Source of the DNA: Clostridium_AD sp050717515
Lineage (GTDB): Bacteria; Bacillota; Clostridia; Clostridiales; Clostridiaceae
NCBI RefSeq assembly: GCF_050717515.1
Contig: NZ_JBOITL010000032.1
Span: 186,001 to 250,000, forward strand
DNA: 64,000 nt
Direction: 5' to 3'
Under the pieces are notes generated by a model. That model made no database searches and had not been told where the DNA came from. It saw only the letters and a list, made by a program, of their open reading frames with translations. A program made the translations under genes and the position numbers. Positions 42,451 to 51,117 of the stretch are shown here, piece after piece (within the stretch, counting starts at the first letter, position 1; every line of letters begins with the position of its first letter).

Positions 42451-43524
42451 CTAACTTAAGTTTTTTTGAAGATTAACCACAAAATCTTGAACGTTAGTAA
42501 CTATTGTCTTAACACCTACGTATTCTCTAGCAACAGATACTTGATTAACTGCATATTCAGCAATATCTACGCAGTAAAAATATACCGGTCTTACTTTTCC
42601 ATCTACAACCCTATAAGATGAAGCTAAGTTTGCCGCTGCTACTGAGTGAAGAACCGTAGCAAGACAAATTACTACTGTTGCTTTATCTGTTTGCTTCTTC
42701 ATAGCATCTAGGGCACAAGATACATTATGATAAACAGGTGGAAGTGGTCCGTCATCCCTTATAGAACCAGCAAGAACTATAGGTATATCCTTCTCTATGC
42801 AAGTTTTCATAAATCCATCTTTTATATTTCCTTCACTCAGTAATGCGTCTATAGAACCTGCGCGTCTAGCCTCATTTATTAGATCTAAATGGTTATAATG
42901 ACCCATTGGAACAGATTCTTGAGTATATATATTTTGACCAAGGGCCGTTCCCAAAAGCCCTCCCTCTAGATCATGGGTTGCCATAGCATTCCCAGCCATA
43001 AGAGCGTTTACATAACCATTTTCAGCAAGGGCGGATAGTGCAGCGCGAGTATCGTAATCAAAAACAACAGCGGGTCCTAGAACCCATACTATATATCCAT
43101 TATTTTGTTTTTCATATTCTAGTAATTCATATAATTCACTATAATCCCTTGAAAATGAAGACTCAACAGATCTCCCAAGGCCTACATTTGGTAAGTTATC
43201 AAAACCACCAGTATACTGGTATATACCTTCATTTCCATCTTTAGATTTTCCTAAAACAACCTTATCGTAAGTCTTAAGGTTTCTAAATTCCACAATTTCT
43301 ACAGTGTTGTCATCGCGAACAACAGCAGCACATTCTATAGATGTTTGGGTTGGAAGTACCCACTGTCCTTTAACTTTAAAATATTCAGGCAATATAGAAG
43401 TTATTAAGAAACCTTTGGGAGCAACTCCATCTTTTTTAACTTCACTTATTCTAACATCTGGTGCTTTAACAAGAAAATCTTGTGTGAAATCAACTGCTGC
43501 GAACTTTGGTAATTGAAAACTCAT
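42451..43524 (-). CDS. LOR/SDH (TIGR00300) family protein, ornithine-cyclodeaminase-like, copy 1
   Basis: A 357-residue paralogue of the next gene, starting at ATG 43524 behind AGGAGGAACTTTCAA. It keeps the family core: GHYNHLDLINEARRAGSIDAL, IPIVLAGSIRDDGPLPPVYHN, VVICLATVLHSVAAANLAS, then a final DI and VT pair. The intact IRDDGPLP motif suggests that this is the catalytically standard copy. No signal peptide or TM is present. The pair may form a hetero-oligomer. The divergent neighbours are an ECF transporter and amino-acid transporters, so the substrate is probably taken up from outside and is likely an ornithine-like amino acid (inference). Confidence 0.65.
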   Translation of the reverse strand: MSFQLPKFAAVDFTQDFLVKAPDVRISEVKKDGVAPKGFLITSILPEYFKVKGQWVLPTQTSIECAAVVRDDNTVEIVEFRNLKTYDKVVLGKSKDGNEGIYQYTGGFDNLPNVGLGRSVESSFSRDYSELYELLEYEKQNNGYIVWVLGPAVVFDYDTRAALSALAENGYVNALMAGNAMATHDLEGGLLGTALGQNIYTQESVPMGHYNHLDLINEARRAGSIDALLSEGNIKDGFMKTCIEKDIPIVLAGSIRDDGPLPPVYHNVSCALDAMKKQTDKATVVICLATVLHSVAAANLASSYRVVDGKVRPVYFYCVDIAEYAVNQVSVAREYVGVKTIVTNVQDFVVNLQKNLS

Positions 43525-44029
43525 TTGAAAGTTCCTCCTTTAGTCTAATGTATTTAAAATAATGGTTAGATTATTTTATAAAATACAATTCATTATAACT
43601 AATAATTATATAAAAATAAAGTATAACTAAGATTTTCAGGTCTAATTATGGATTATTTTATATATTTGATGTTGTTTTTTGTAAAAAATGACATAATTGT
43701 GTTATAAGTTTAACAAAATCAGGATTTATGATCAAGTCATAAGTCAAAAAATAAAATATTTTGTATCGCACAAATATTATAAAATTGTTATTTTTTTTGA
43801 GAGTTCTAAAGTGAAATTAATATGAAAATAAATAATATGAAAATTATAAAACGTGTTAATATTTATAAATTATGGTATAACTAGTATATGAACAAGCTAT
43901 AATTTAAAAGTATATAATCATATGAAAATATAAAGTAGAATTTGTATGAGTAATAATTATTGGGCAACTTCTGTTTTATACTGTTCTTGAAGCTATCTGA
44001 AATTAAAAAAAAATTTTAGGGGGTTAATT
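43525..44029. other. Intergenic region between the LOR/SDH pair and the ECF transporter
   Basis: 505 bp, very AT-rich, with divergent promoters expected. Visible are a short inverted repeat TTATGA/TCATAA near 43727-43743 and a less AT-rich patch at about 43960-44000 (GGGCAACTTC and GAAGC can pair) just before the RBS (AGGGGG). The patch could be a small leader structure, but I cannot name a riboswitch class. Confidence 0.4.
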
Positions 44030-44632
44030 ATGAAAAAAAATAGTATGTGGAACTTTAAATTATCCACAGCATCAATAGTACTTATTCCTGCAGCAGTTGG
44101 TATAAATTATATTGGTAAGTTGTTTGCGGGAGTTCTAAAGTTGCCACTTTGGCTTGATGCTATAGGTACAGTACTTGCAAGTATGCTTGCAGGACCTATT
44201 GTAGGGGCTATAGTTGGTGCAACTAATAACATTATATATGGACTCACTATGGATCCTATATCATTTATTTATGCGTTAACAAGTATTGCTATAGGACTTA
44301 CTGTTGGTATTATGACATACAAGGGATGGATTAAAAGTATTGGCAAGGCTATAGTAGTTGGTCTGATTGCTGCTTGTGTATCTGCAATAGTATCTACGCC
44401 CATAAACATAATATTTTGGGGAGGGCAAACTGGTAATATATGGGGAGATGCTGCGTTTGCATCTTTAATTGCAAATTATTTTCCAGTATGGTTAGCTTCA
44501 TTTTTAGATGAATTTATAGTAGATGTACCTGATAAGATAGCAACTGTAATAGTAGCCTATGGTGTATTTAAAGTATTACCAAAAAAACTTACCATATTAT
44601 ATAGTAATGATAATAACATAGAACGATTATAA
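44030..44632 (+). CDS. ECF transporter S component (substrate unknown)
   Basis: A 200-residue membrane protein with about six helices, starting at ATG 44030. Landmarks are an N-terminal LSTASIVLIPAAVGINYIGKLF, the glycine/alanine-rich TM LPLWLDAIGTVLASMLAGPIVGAIVGATNN and DEFIVDVPDKIATVIVAYGVF. Short integral S components bind the ligand (often a vitamin or metal) and dock on EcfT-A-A'. EcfT, EcfA1 and EcfA2 follow at once, so this is a dedicated group I-style set. The ligand is unknown. The divergent ornithine-cyclodeaminase-like genes hint at an amino-acid-related compound. Confidence 0.78.
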   Translation: MKKNSMWNFKLSTASIVLIPAAVGINYIGKLFAGVLKLPLWLDAIGTVLASMLAGPIVGAIVGATNNIIYGLTMDPISFIYALTSIAIGLTVGIMTYKGWIKSIGKAIVVGLIAACVSAIVSTPINIIFWGGQTGNIWGDAAFASLIANYFPVWLASFLDEFIVDVPDKIATVIVAYGVFKVLPKKLTILYSNDNNIERL

Positions 44633-44654
44633 AATCATAAGAACTAATATAACT

Positions 44655-44700
44655 AGGAATTGACATTAAATAATGTTTATCACGGGTGGTGTCAATTCCT
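44655..44700 (+). other. Stem-loop between the S-component gene and ecfT
   Basis: A perfect 11-bp stem (44655-44665 with 44690-44700) with a 24-nt loop is followed by AATTTAATTTT. It could partly end transcription and lower the amount of EcfT-A-A' relative to the S component. Confidence 0.55.
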
Positions 44701-44739
44701 AATTTAATTTTACTCCTACCATAAGGATGGTGAGAAATC

Positions 44740-45507
44740 TTGAAAGCATTAAGTTTATATCAAGAAAAAGATACTGTAGTACATAAAGTAGATCCTATAA
44801 GTAAGATGTTATATATAATTATATCTATAGCAATTCCTATAATTTTACCCTATAAAACAATAGGGCTATTATGCATGAGCATTAGTCTTATTTTACTATT
44901 AATAGCTAAGGTATTTAAAAAAGTAATACCTCTTATAAGTTTTAGTATGATAATTCTACTTTCAATTATTGTTATACAAGGGCTATTTAACGCTGAAAAC
45001 AAGACTCCCACTTTTCATATAGGAAAGGCTATTTTCTATAAGGAAGGTCTTTTATTTGCTTTAGAAATATGCATTAGGGTAATAAATATTTTATGTGCTT
45101 TTGCAATTTTAGTATTAACTACTAAACCTTCGGATTTAATTGAGTGCTTAGTAAGAAGAGGACTATCTCCTAAAATAGGTTATGTTTTATCTTCTGTACT
45201 TCAAATAATACCTCAAATGACTTCAACTATGGAAACTATTACAGATGCCCAAAGGTCTCGTGGTATGGAAACAGAGGGAAAATTAACTGTTAGAATGAAA
45301 GCGTTTTTGCCATTAATAGGCCCTGTAGTTATGAATTCACTAATAAATACTAGAGAGAGAGCTATGGCACTAGAAGTTAGAGCATTTAATTCTAAAGCAA
45401 GCAAAACTTTTTTAAATGAAGAACAAAAGGGTAGTTATAACAAAATAATAAAAGTGGTTTTAATACTTTTACTTTTATTAGCTGTAGTTTGGAGGGTTTT
45501 GATATGA
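44740..45507 (+). CDS. ECF transporter transmembrane component EcfT
   Basis: A 255-residue protein starting at TTG 44740 (AAGGATGGTGA upstream). It opens with VVHKVDPISKMLYIII, the family start, and has four or five TM helices. The coupling region carries the characteristic arginine motif in DAQRSRGMETEG and a second one in NTRERAMALEVRAF, which contact the ATPases. It joins the S component to the two ATPases. The stop overlaps the ecfA1 start by 4 nt. Confidence 0.88.
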   Translation: MKALSLYQEKDTVVHKVDPISKMLYIIISIAIPIILPYKTIGLLCMSISLILLLIAKVFKKVIPLISFSMIILLSIIVIQGLFNAENKTPTFHIGKAIFYKEGLLFALEICIRVINILCAFAILVLTTKPSDLIECLVRRGLSPKIGYVLSSVLQIIPQMTSTMETITDAQRSRGMETEGKLTVRMKAFLPLIGPVVMNSLINTRERAMALEVRAFNSKASKTFLNEEQKGSYNKIIKVVLILLLLLAVVWRVLI

Positions 45508-46349
45508 AGAAAATAATTGTGGAAAACTTGAAATATAGGTATCCATTAACAAATGAACTAGCCTTAAAGGGAATATCCTTCGAAGTGGACAAAGGTGAAT
45601 TTATAGGTATAGTGGGTAAGAATTTATCTGGTAAATCAACATTATGTCAAGCTCTAGTAGGTCTTGTACCCCATTTCTATAAAGGTGCTTACGGTGGCAG
45701 TGTTATTGTAGATGGACTTGAGGTTTCACAAAGTGAAATAAGTGAGTTATCTCAAAAAGTTGGAATTGTATTTCAAAATCCATTTACTCAAGTCACAGGT
45801 TCTAAACTAACAGTTTATGAAGAAATAGCCTTTGGACTTGAAAATATGGGTATTTCAAGAGAAGAGATGAGAGAAAGAATAGAACATTCTCTTAAACTTC
45901 TAGATATATATAAATTTAAGGATAGAAATCCATTTGATTTATCAGGAGGTCAAATGCAGAGAATGGCTATAGCAAGTATTATAGCTATGAAACCAGAAAT
46001 CATTGTACTTGATGAGCCAACTTCACAACTTGATCCGCAAGGCTCAGAAGAAGTATTTAAAGCCATTCAAAATTTAAGCAAAGAAGGAATGACAGTAGTA
46101 ATGGTAGAACATAAGATGGAGAAAATAGCTAAATATTCTGATAGGGTCATGTTACTTAACCAGGGAGAAATAGTAGATTTTGATATACCAGAAAAAATAT
46201 TTTCAAGAGGAGACTTAGAGGATTATGGAGTAACTGCTCCTGCCTTTACTAAAATATGTAAGGGCCTTGGGGTAAAGAACAAAATAACAGAACTGTACCC
46301 AATTACCATAGATGAAGCTTACGATTTGGTGGTGAACTATAATGAATAA
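45504..46349 (+). CDS. ECF transporter ATP-binding subunit EcfA1
   Basis: ATG 45504 (MKKIIVENLKYRY) follows GGAGGG at 45491-45496; the upstream TTG 45489 is not used. The product has 281 residues. Walker A is GKNLSGKSTLC, the Q-loop VFQNPFTQVTG, the signature LSGGQMQRMAIAS, and Walker B IIVLDEPTSQLDPQG, with switch His in VEHKMEK. It is a standard, complete ATPase. It overlaps ecfA2 by 8 nt. Confidence 0.9.
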   Translation: MKKIIVENLKYRYPLTNELALKGISFEVDKGEFIGIVGKNLSGKSTLCQALVGLVPHFYKGAYGGSVIVDGLEVSQSEISELSQKVGIVFQNPFTQVTGSKLTVYEEIAFGLENMGISREEMRERIEHSLKLLDIYKFKDRNPFDLSGGQMQRMAIASIIAMKPEIIVLDEPTSQLDPQGSEEVFKAIQNLSKEGMTVVMVEHKMEKIAKYSDRVMLLNQGEIVDFDIPEKIFSRGDLEDYGVTAPAFTKICKGLGVKNKITELYPITIDEAYDLVVNYNE

Positions 46350-47139
46350 GATAGAAGTAAGAAACTTACAATTTTCTTATGGGGAAAATGAAGAAATACT
46401 AAAAGGAATAAATCTAGACTTTGATAGTAGGTCTACTGCTATCATTGGGCAAAATGGAGCTGGAAAAACTACATTTGTAAAGTTATTAAAAGGTTTGCTT
46501 AAGCCTACCTCTGGTGATGTAATAATTAATGGTATAAACACCAAGAAGTCTACTGTAGCAGGACTTGCAAAATACATAGGATTAGTGTTTCAAAATCCTA
46601 ATGATCAAATATTTAAAAATAAAGTTATGGAGGAAGTTATATTTGGGCCATTAAATATAGGTCAAACACCTAAAAAGGCTAAAGAAAATTCTATAAAGGC
46701 TCTTAAATCAGTTGGATTATATGAAAAAATAGATGAAAATCCCTATGATCTTAGTTTATCTGAAAGAAAACTAATAAGTATAGCGTCTATTCTGGCTATG
46801 GATACAGAAATAATAATTTTTGATGAACCAACTATTGCACAAGATTATTATGGAAAAGAAAAAATTAAAAGTATAATCAAGGATTTAAGTGCTAAAGGCA
46901 CGCTTGTACTTGCCATAACGCATGATATGGACTTTGTTTCCGAAACCTTTGAAGCAGTAGTGGTCTTTGCTAAAGGAAATATTTTGTTAGATGGAAGTAC
47001 AAGAGAGATATATTCACATAAAGAAGAACTTGAACATGCTTCTTTGGAAGCGCCAAACGTAACTCAATTGTGTCAAAGGTTAGGTGTAAAAGAAACTTTT
47101 TTAACTGTTGAGGAATTTATAGATTATAAGAAAAACTAG
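46342..47139 (+). CDS. ECF transporter ATP-binding subunit EcfA2 with a degenerate signature
   Basis: A 265-residue ATPase. Walker A (GQNGAGKTTFVK, about 36-47), Q-loop (VFQNPNDQIF), Walker B (IIIFDEPTIAQD, about 157-168) and switch His (ITHDMDF) are intact. The signature LSGGQ is replaced by LSLSE (137-141, in YDLSLSERKLIS), and the D-loop reads AQDYYG. It should pair with EcfA1, giving one normal and one weakened ATP site. RBS is within ecfA1 (TTTGGTGGTG). Confidence 0.87.
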   Translation: MNKIEVRNLQFSYGENEEILKGINLDFDSRSTAIIGQNGAGKTTFVKLLKGLLKPTSGDVIINGINTKKSTVAGLAKYIGLVFQNPNDQIFKNKVMEEVIFGPLNIGQTPKKAKENSIKALKSVGLYEKIDENPYDLSLSERKLISIASILAMDTEIIIFDEPTIAQDYYGKEKIKSIIKDLSAKGTLVLAITHDMDFVSETFEAVVVFAKGNILLDGSTREIYSHKEELEHASLEAPNVTQLCQRLGVKETFLTVEEFIDYKKN

Positions 47140-47167
47140 TGATACTACTATAGGGGGTTATGTGCTT

Positions 47168-47980
47168 ATGAGAAAATCATTATCATTTTTATTAATATTT
47201 ATACTGATAGGAACACTATTTATAGGGTGCACATCAAAAAAAAACAATGTAAATACTGAAGATAAAACTTTAGTAATAGGGATGGAACTTGCATATCCAC
47301 CTTTTGAGACAAAAGATACACAGGGAAATCCAAGTGGTGTAAGTGTAGATTTTGCAAAAGCTTTGGGTGAATATTTAAAAAGACCTGTAAAAATTGAGAA
47401 TACCAATTGGGATGGACTTATTCCATCACTTCAGACTGGCAAGGTAGATGCAGTTATATCCTCTATGACTATTACGCAGGAGCGGAGAAAGGTTGTGGAC
47501 TTTTCTGTGCCATATGCTCACTCCTATCTTGGATTATTAGTGAATAATAATTCTGATGTAACTAAGATTGAAGACTTAAATCAAGAAAGTAAAGTTATAG
47601 ATGTTAAAAAAGGTACCACAGGATATATATATGCTACAGCAAAATTGACAAAAGCAAAAATAAATGCACTTTCATCAGAAAATGCATGTGTTACAGAAAT
47701 TGTACAAGGTAAAGCAGATGCTTTTATTTATGATCAACTAACAATTTACCGTCAGAATCAATCTAATAAAAAAACTACAAAAGCTATTCTAATACCATTC
47801 CAGGAAAGTGAAAATTGGGGTGTGGCTGTTAATAAGGGGAATTCTGAACTGCTAAATAAAATAAATGATTTTATAAAAAAATATAAGGCAGATGGTGGAT
47901 TTAATAAGCTTACAACTAAATATATGTCAGAGGAAAAGAAGATATTTGACAACCTTGGGTTTCCATGGTTTTTTGATTAA
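47168..47980 (+). CDS. Amino-acid ABC transporter substrate-binding lipoprotein (family 3)
   Basis: ATG 47168 or GTG 47162 can serve as start (GGGGG at 47153-47157 is 10 or 4 nt away). The product has about 270 residues. A lipobox (GTLFIGCTSKK) gives a lipid-anchored exported protein. The SBP_bac_3 fold shows LVIGMELAYPPFETKDTQGN, GVSVDFAKALGEYL, the conserved NWDGLIPSLQTGKVDAVISSMTIT and KADAFIYDQLTIYRQN. The family binds polar amino acids. The permease and ATPase genes follow directly, and the ECF operon ends 28 nt before it, so all could be one transcript. Confidence 0.88.
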   Translation: MRKSLSFLLIFILIGTLFIGCTSKKNNVNTEDKTLVIGMELAYPPFETKDTQGNPSGVSVDFAKALGEYLKRPVKIENTNWDGLIPSLQTGKVDAVISSMTITQERRKVVDFSVPYAHSYLGLLVNNNSDVTKIEDLNQESKVIDVKKGTTGYIYATAKLTKAKINALSSENACVTEIVQGKADAFIYDQLTIYRQNQSNKKTTKAILIPFQESENWGVAVNKGNSELLNKINDFIKKYKADGGFNKLTTKYMSEEKKIFDNLGFPWFFD

Positions 47981-47989
47981 GGAGAAAAT

Positions 47990-48775
47990 ATGAAATATAC
48001 AAGTAACAAAAATCCAACAGTTATTAATAAAGTTCTAAGTGCCATTTGTGTTTTGGCAATGCTTATTTGTTTTATGTGGTTATCTATAGGTTCAATTGGG
48101 TTGAAATTAGATTTTACAACTCTGCTTCAATACAAACAGCGGTTATGGCAGGGATTTTTAATGACCATAGCAATATCTATTGGAAGTTTAATAATAAGTT
48201 TATTTATTGGTTCATTAACTGCTATTGCTCAGAATTCAAAGATACTAATAATAAGTTATTTATGTAAGACTTATGTACACTTAATAAGAGGAACCCCACT
48301 TTTGGTGCAAATCTATTTCTTCTACTATATTATTGGCACAGCTTGGGGGATTAACAATCGATATTTAGCTGGAATTATAATTCTGTCTATATTTGAAGGG
48401 GCATATATTTCTGAAATTATAAGAGGGGGCCTTGAAAGCATCGATAGTCAGCAATATGAAATAGCAAAAGCTATTGGACTTACACCTTTAAAAACTTTTA
48501 AGCTTGTTACCTTCCCAATTTTAATGTCTAGAATATTACCAGCACTTGCAGGTCAATTTTCATCTATAATAAAGGATTCTTCACTACTTTCTGTAATTGC
48601 TGTAATTGAACTTACTCAAACAATACAGGAAATATCCGCAGATAACTTTAGAATGTTTGAGAATTATATATTTGTTGGGTTCTTATATTTTATACTTACC
48701 TTTAGTGTATCAATGGTATCTACATGGTTTGAAAGGAGATATAAGCATGAATATAGAGTTAAGAAACATATGTAA
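47990..48775 (+). CDS. Amino-acid ABC transporter permease (HisM/GlnP family)
   Basis: A 261-residue permease starting at ATG 47990 with AAGGAGAAA 7 nt upstream. It has about five TM helices, with the His/Glu/Gln/Arg/opine family signature at RGTPLLVQIYFFYY and the EAA loop at YEIAKAIGLTPLKTFKLVTFPI. It forms a homodimeric channel for the amino acid delivered by the preceding lipoprotein. It overlaps the ATPase gene by 29 nt. Confidence 0.9.
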   Translation: MKYTSNKNPTVINKVLSAICVLAMLICFMWLSIGSIGLKLDFTTLLQYKQRLWQGFLMTIAISIGSLIISLFIGSLTAIAQNSKILIISYLCKTYVHLIRGTPLLVQIYFFYYIIGTAWGINNRYLAGIIILSIFEGAYISEIIRGGLESIDSQQYEIAKAIGLTPLKTFKLVTFPILMSRILPALAGQFSSIIKDSSLLSVIAVIELTQTIQEISADNFRMFENYIFVGFLYFILTFSVSMVSTWFERRYKHEYRVKKHM

Positions 48776-49481
48776 AAATTTCGACAAAAGGGTAGTACTT
48801 CAGGATGTATGTTTTGAAGATGATATTAACTCCATTGCCATTATCGGTCCTTCAGGAGGAGGAAAGTCCACCTTGCTTCGTATTATTGGTGGACTGCTTT
48901 TACCAAATAGTGGAGAAATGCATATTGATGGGCAGGAAATCAATTTCAATGAAAAACTGCTACAAATTTATCGTAGGAATATTGGTTTTGTATTTCAGTC
49001 TAAAGGACTTTTTGAACATCTTACAGCTATGGAAAATGTTACGCTTCCACTTATACACACCTTTGGTATCAATAAATCTGAAGCGATAGAAACAGTAAAT
49101 AAGCTTTTTAGAAGGTTTGGATTATCCGAAGAAAAGGATAAATATCCATTTCAACTTTCAGGGGGACAGCAGCAGAGAATAGCTATTGCAAGAGCCGTGG
49201 CTATAAAACCAAAGCTTTTATTACTAGATGAACCAACTTCAGCACTTGATCCTGAATATACTTCAGAAGTACTTAATATGTTAGGTGAGCTTCAAAATGA
49301 TGGGCTAAACACTATAATTGTAACGCACGAAATGGGCTTTGCTAAAAATGCTTGTGAAAATGTAATATTCTTAGCAAACAATAAAATAATTGAAAGTGGT
49401 AAGAGCACCGAGACATTTAAGTCTCCAAAATCAGATCAATTAAAGGCTTTTTTAAACAAGATACTTGAGTGGAAGGTATAA
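48747..49481 (+). CDS. Amino-acid ABC transporter ATP-binding protein (GlnQ/HisP family)
   Basis: ATG 48747 (MNIELRNICKNF) is chosen because AAAGGAGAT lies 8 nt upstream; a longer frame to 48606 would read through the permease gene. The product has 244 residues, normal for GlnQ. Walker A GPSGGGKSTLL, Q-loop VFQSKGLFEHLTA, signature LSGGQQQRIAIARA, Walker B LLLDEPTSALDPE and H-loop VTHEMGF are all intact. It energises the SBP/permease pair just upstream. Confidence 0.92.
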   Translation: MNIELRNICKNFDKRVVLQDVCFEDDINSIAIIGPSGGGKSTLLRIIGGLLLPNSGEMHIDGQEINFNEKLLQIYRRNIGFVFQSKGLFEHLTAMENVTLPLIHTFGINKSEAIETVNKLFRRFGLSEEKDKYPFQLSGGQQQRIAIARAVAIKPKLLLLDEPTSALDPEYTSEVLNMLGELQNDGLNTIIVTHEMGFAKNACENVIFLANNKIIESGKSTETFKSPKSDQLKAFLNKILEWKV

Positions 49482-49589
49482 AAAATTTCATCAATTTTTG
49501 TAAAGTAGTGCTATTTTCTAACGCAAAAATTTGACTGAATATTTTATTTAAGATATCTAAAATAATAATACAAAACAAGGAGTGTTATC

Positions 49590-51023
49590 TTGAATAAATT
49601 TCAAAGCAAGAGCCACAGAAAAATTCCTCTATTAGATAAAATAGGTTATGGGTCTGGAAACTTCAGCACAGGTATTTCTAGTCAAGTTATAGGAACCTAT
49701 TTAGTTTTTTACTGTACGGTTATTCTTAATATACCTGGTAGCCTAGTTGGTTTAGCTGTAAGCCTAAGTATAATTTGGGATGCCATCACTGATCCTTTAA
49801 TGGGGTACTTTTCAGACATGACTAAATCTAAACTTTTTGGAAGAAGACATCAATATATACTTATAGGGGGTATAGGATTAGGAATATCTAATTACCTTTT
49901 ATGGAATATAAGCTCAGGATTATCCGATTATTTAAAGTTTGCTATTATATTCTTTTTAATAATAGTAATCAAAACCTTCAGCACAATCTATGTAACTCCA
50001 TATACTGCTCTTGGTGCTGAATTATCTAATGATTATAATGAACGAACTAGCATTCAAGGTATTAAAACTATTTTCTTTCTTCTTGGACTCGCATTTGTAT
50101 CAGTTTTTGGAATGTTTGTTTTTTTTCGTTATACTCCAGAGTTTCCTTCAGGGCAACTAAACCCTAGTTCCTATAGTTCTATGGGTGTTTTTTCATCAAT
50201 TTTAATTATTATCTTTGCACTTGTTTGTTTTTGCTCTACAAAAAAATATATTCCTATGCTAAGTGGGCATGCTGAGAAGGGAGTTAGCGATGCAAAGCTA
50301 AAAACTCTGCTACAAGCCTTTAAGGGGATTTTTATTAACAAAAGCTTTAGATATGTGGCTTTTGCATTTATGTTTACAAACATAGCTTCAGCACTGGTTA
50401 CAAATACAGGGTTACATGTGTTTACCTACACATTTTCCCTAAGTAGTCAGCAAATTGCCATTATAGTTGGAATACAGCTTCTTGTTTCTATATTATCCCA
50501 GCCTATATGGTCCATGGCATCTGAAAAATTAGATAAGAAGCCATCCATGGTTTTAGGTATTATACTTTGCATTATAAGTAGCTTACTTTTTCTTATACTA
50601 GTGTTTATGAAGGACAGTATAAGGGGTAATGCATTTTACTTCATTCCATTTTCAGTACTTGCTGGCTTTGGTACAGGGGGATTATTTACTCTGCCTTTTT
50701 CAATGATTGCAGATGTCATTGATTTAGATGAACTTAATACTGGAAAAAGGGCTGAAGGGAGCTATTATGGTTGTCTAACATTGTTTTATAAACTCTCTCA
50801 ATCTATAACCTTGCTACTTATAGGTTTTGTACTAGATTTAGTAAAATTCGATGCAAGCCTTCCACTTCAAACTGAAAGTACCGTAATTATTCTTGGCTTA
50901 ATGCTAAGCATAGGATCAGGTTTAAGCTTTATAGCAGCACTTTTAAGCATCTCAGGTTATAATCTTAATAGAGCCAGCGTTTTAGATATTCAAAAAAAGA
51001 TTGCTGAAAAGTTGAATACTTAA
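49590..51023 (+). CDS. MFS transporter, glycoside-pentoside-hexuronide (GPH):cation symporter family
   Basis: A 477-residue protein with 12 predicted TM helices. The start TTG 49590 follows CAAGGAG. The N-terminal PLLDKIGYGSGNFSTGISSQVIGTYLVFYCTVIL and SIIWDAITDPLMGYFSDMTKSKLFGRRHQYILIG (cation and sugar motif of MelB-type carriers) are clear, as is PYTALGAELSNDYNERTSIQGIK. The family moves sugars or glycosides with Na+ or H+. It has its own promoter region (108 nt gap). A terminator follows. Confidence 0.85.
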   Translation: MNKFQSKSHRKIPLLDKIGYGSGNFSTGISSQVIGTYLVFYCTVILNIPGSLVGLAVSLSIIWDAITDPLMGYFSDMTKSKLFGRRHQYILIGGIGLGISNYLLWNISSGLSDYLKFAIIFFLIIVIKTFSTIYVTPYTALGAELSNDYNERTSIQGIKTIFFLLGLAFVSVFGMFVFFRYTPEFPSGQLNPSSYSSMGVFSSILIIIFALVCFCSTKKYIPMLSGHAEKGVSDAKLKTLLQAFKGIFINKSFRYVAFAFMFTNIASALVTNTGLHVFTYTFSLSSQQIAIIVGIQLLVSILSQPIWSMASEKLDKKPSMVLGIILCIISSLLFLILVFMKDSIRGNAFYFIPFSVLAGFGTGGLFTLPFSMIADVIDLDELNTGKRAEGSYYGCLTLFYKLSQSITLLLIGFVLDLVKFDASLPLQTESTVIILGLMLSIGSGLSFIAALLSISGYNLNRASVLDIQKKIAEKLNT

Positions 51024-51025
51024 AA

Positions 51026-51067
51026 AATAATACCATCTACACAAAGCCAGGTGTAGGTGGTATTATT
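51026..51067 (+). terminator. Terminator after the GPH transporter gene
   Basis: A 17-bp stem with one G-T pair (51026-51042 with 51051-51067; ACCATCTACAC with GTGTAGGTGGT) stands just after the stop. The tail is AT-rich, not a pure T run. Confidence 0.8.
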
Positions 51068-51117
51068 TATAATAATCTTTTATTAAAGCAGTAGCAAACA
51101 ATAGCTTCAAGTTATTC

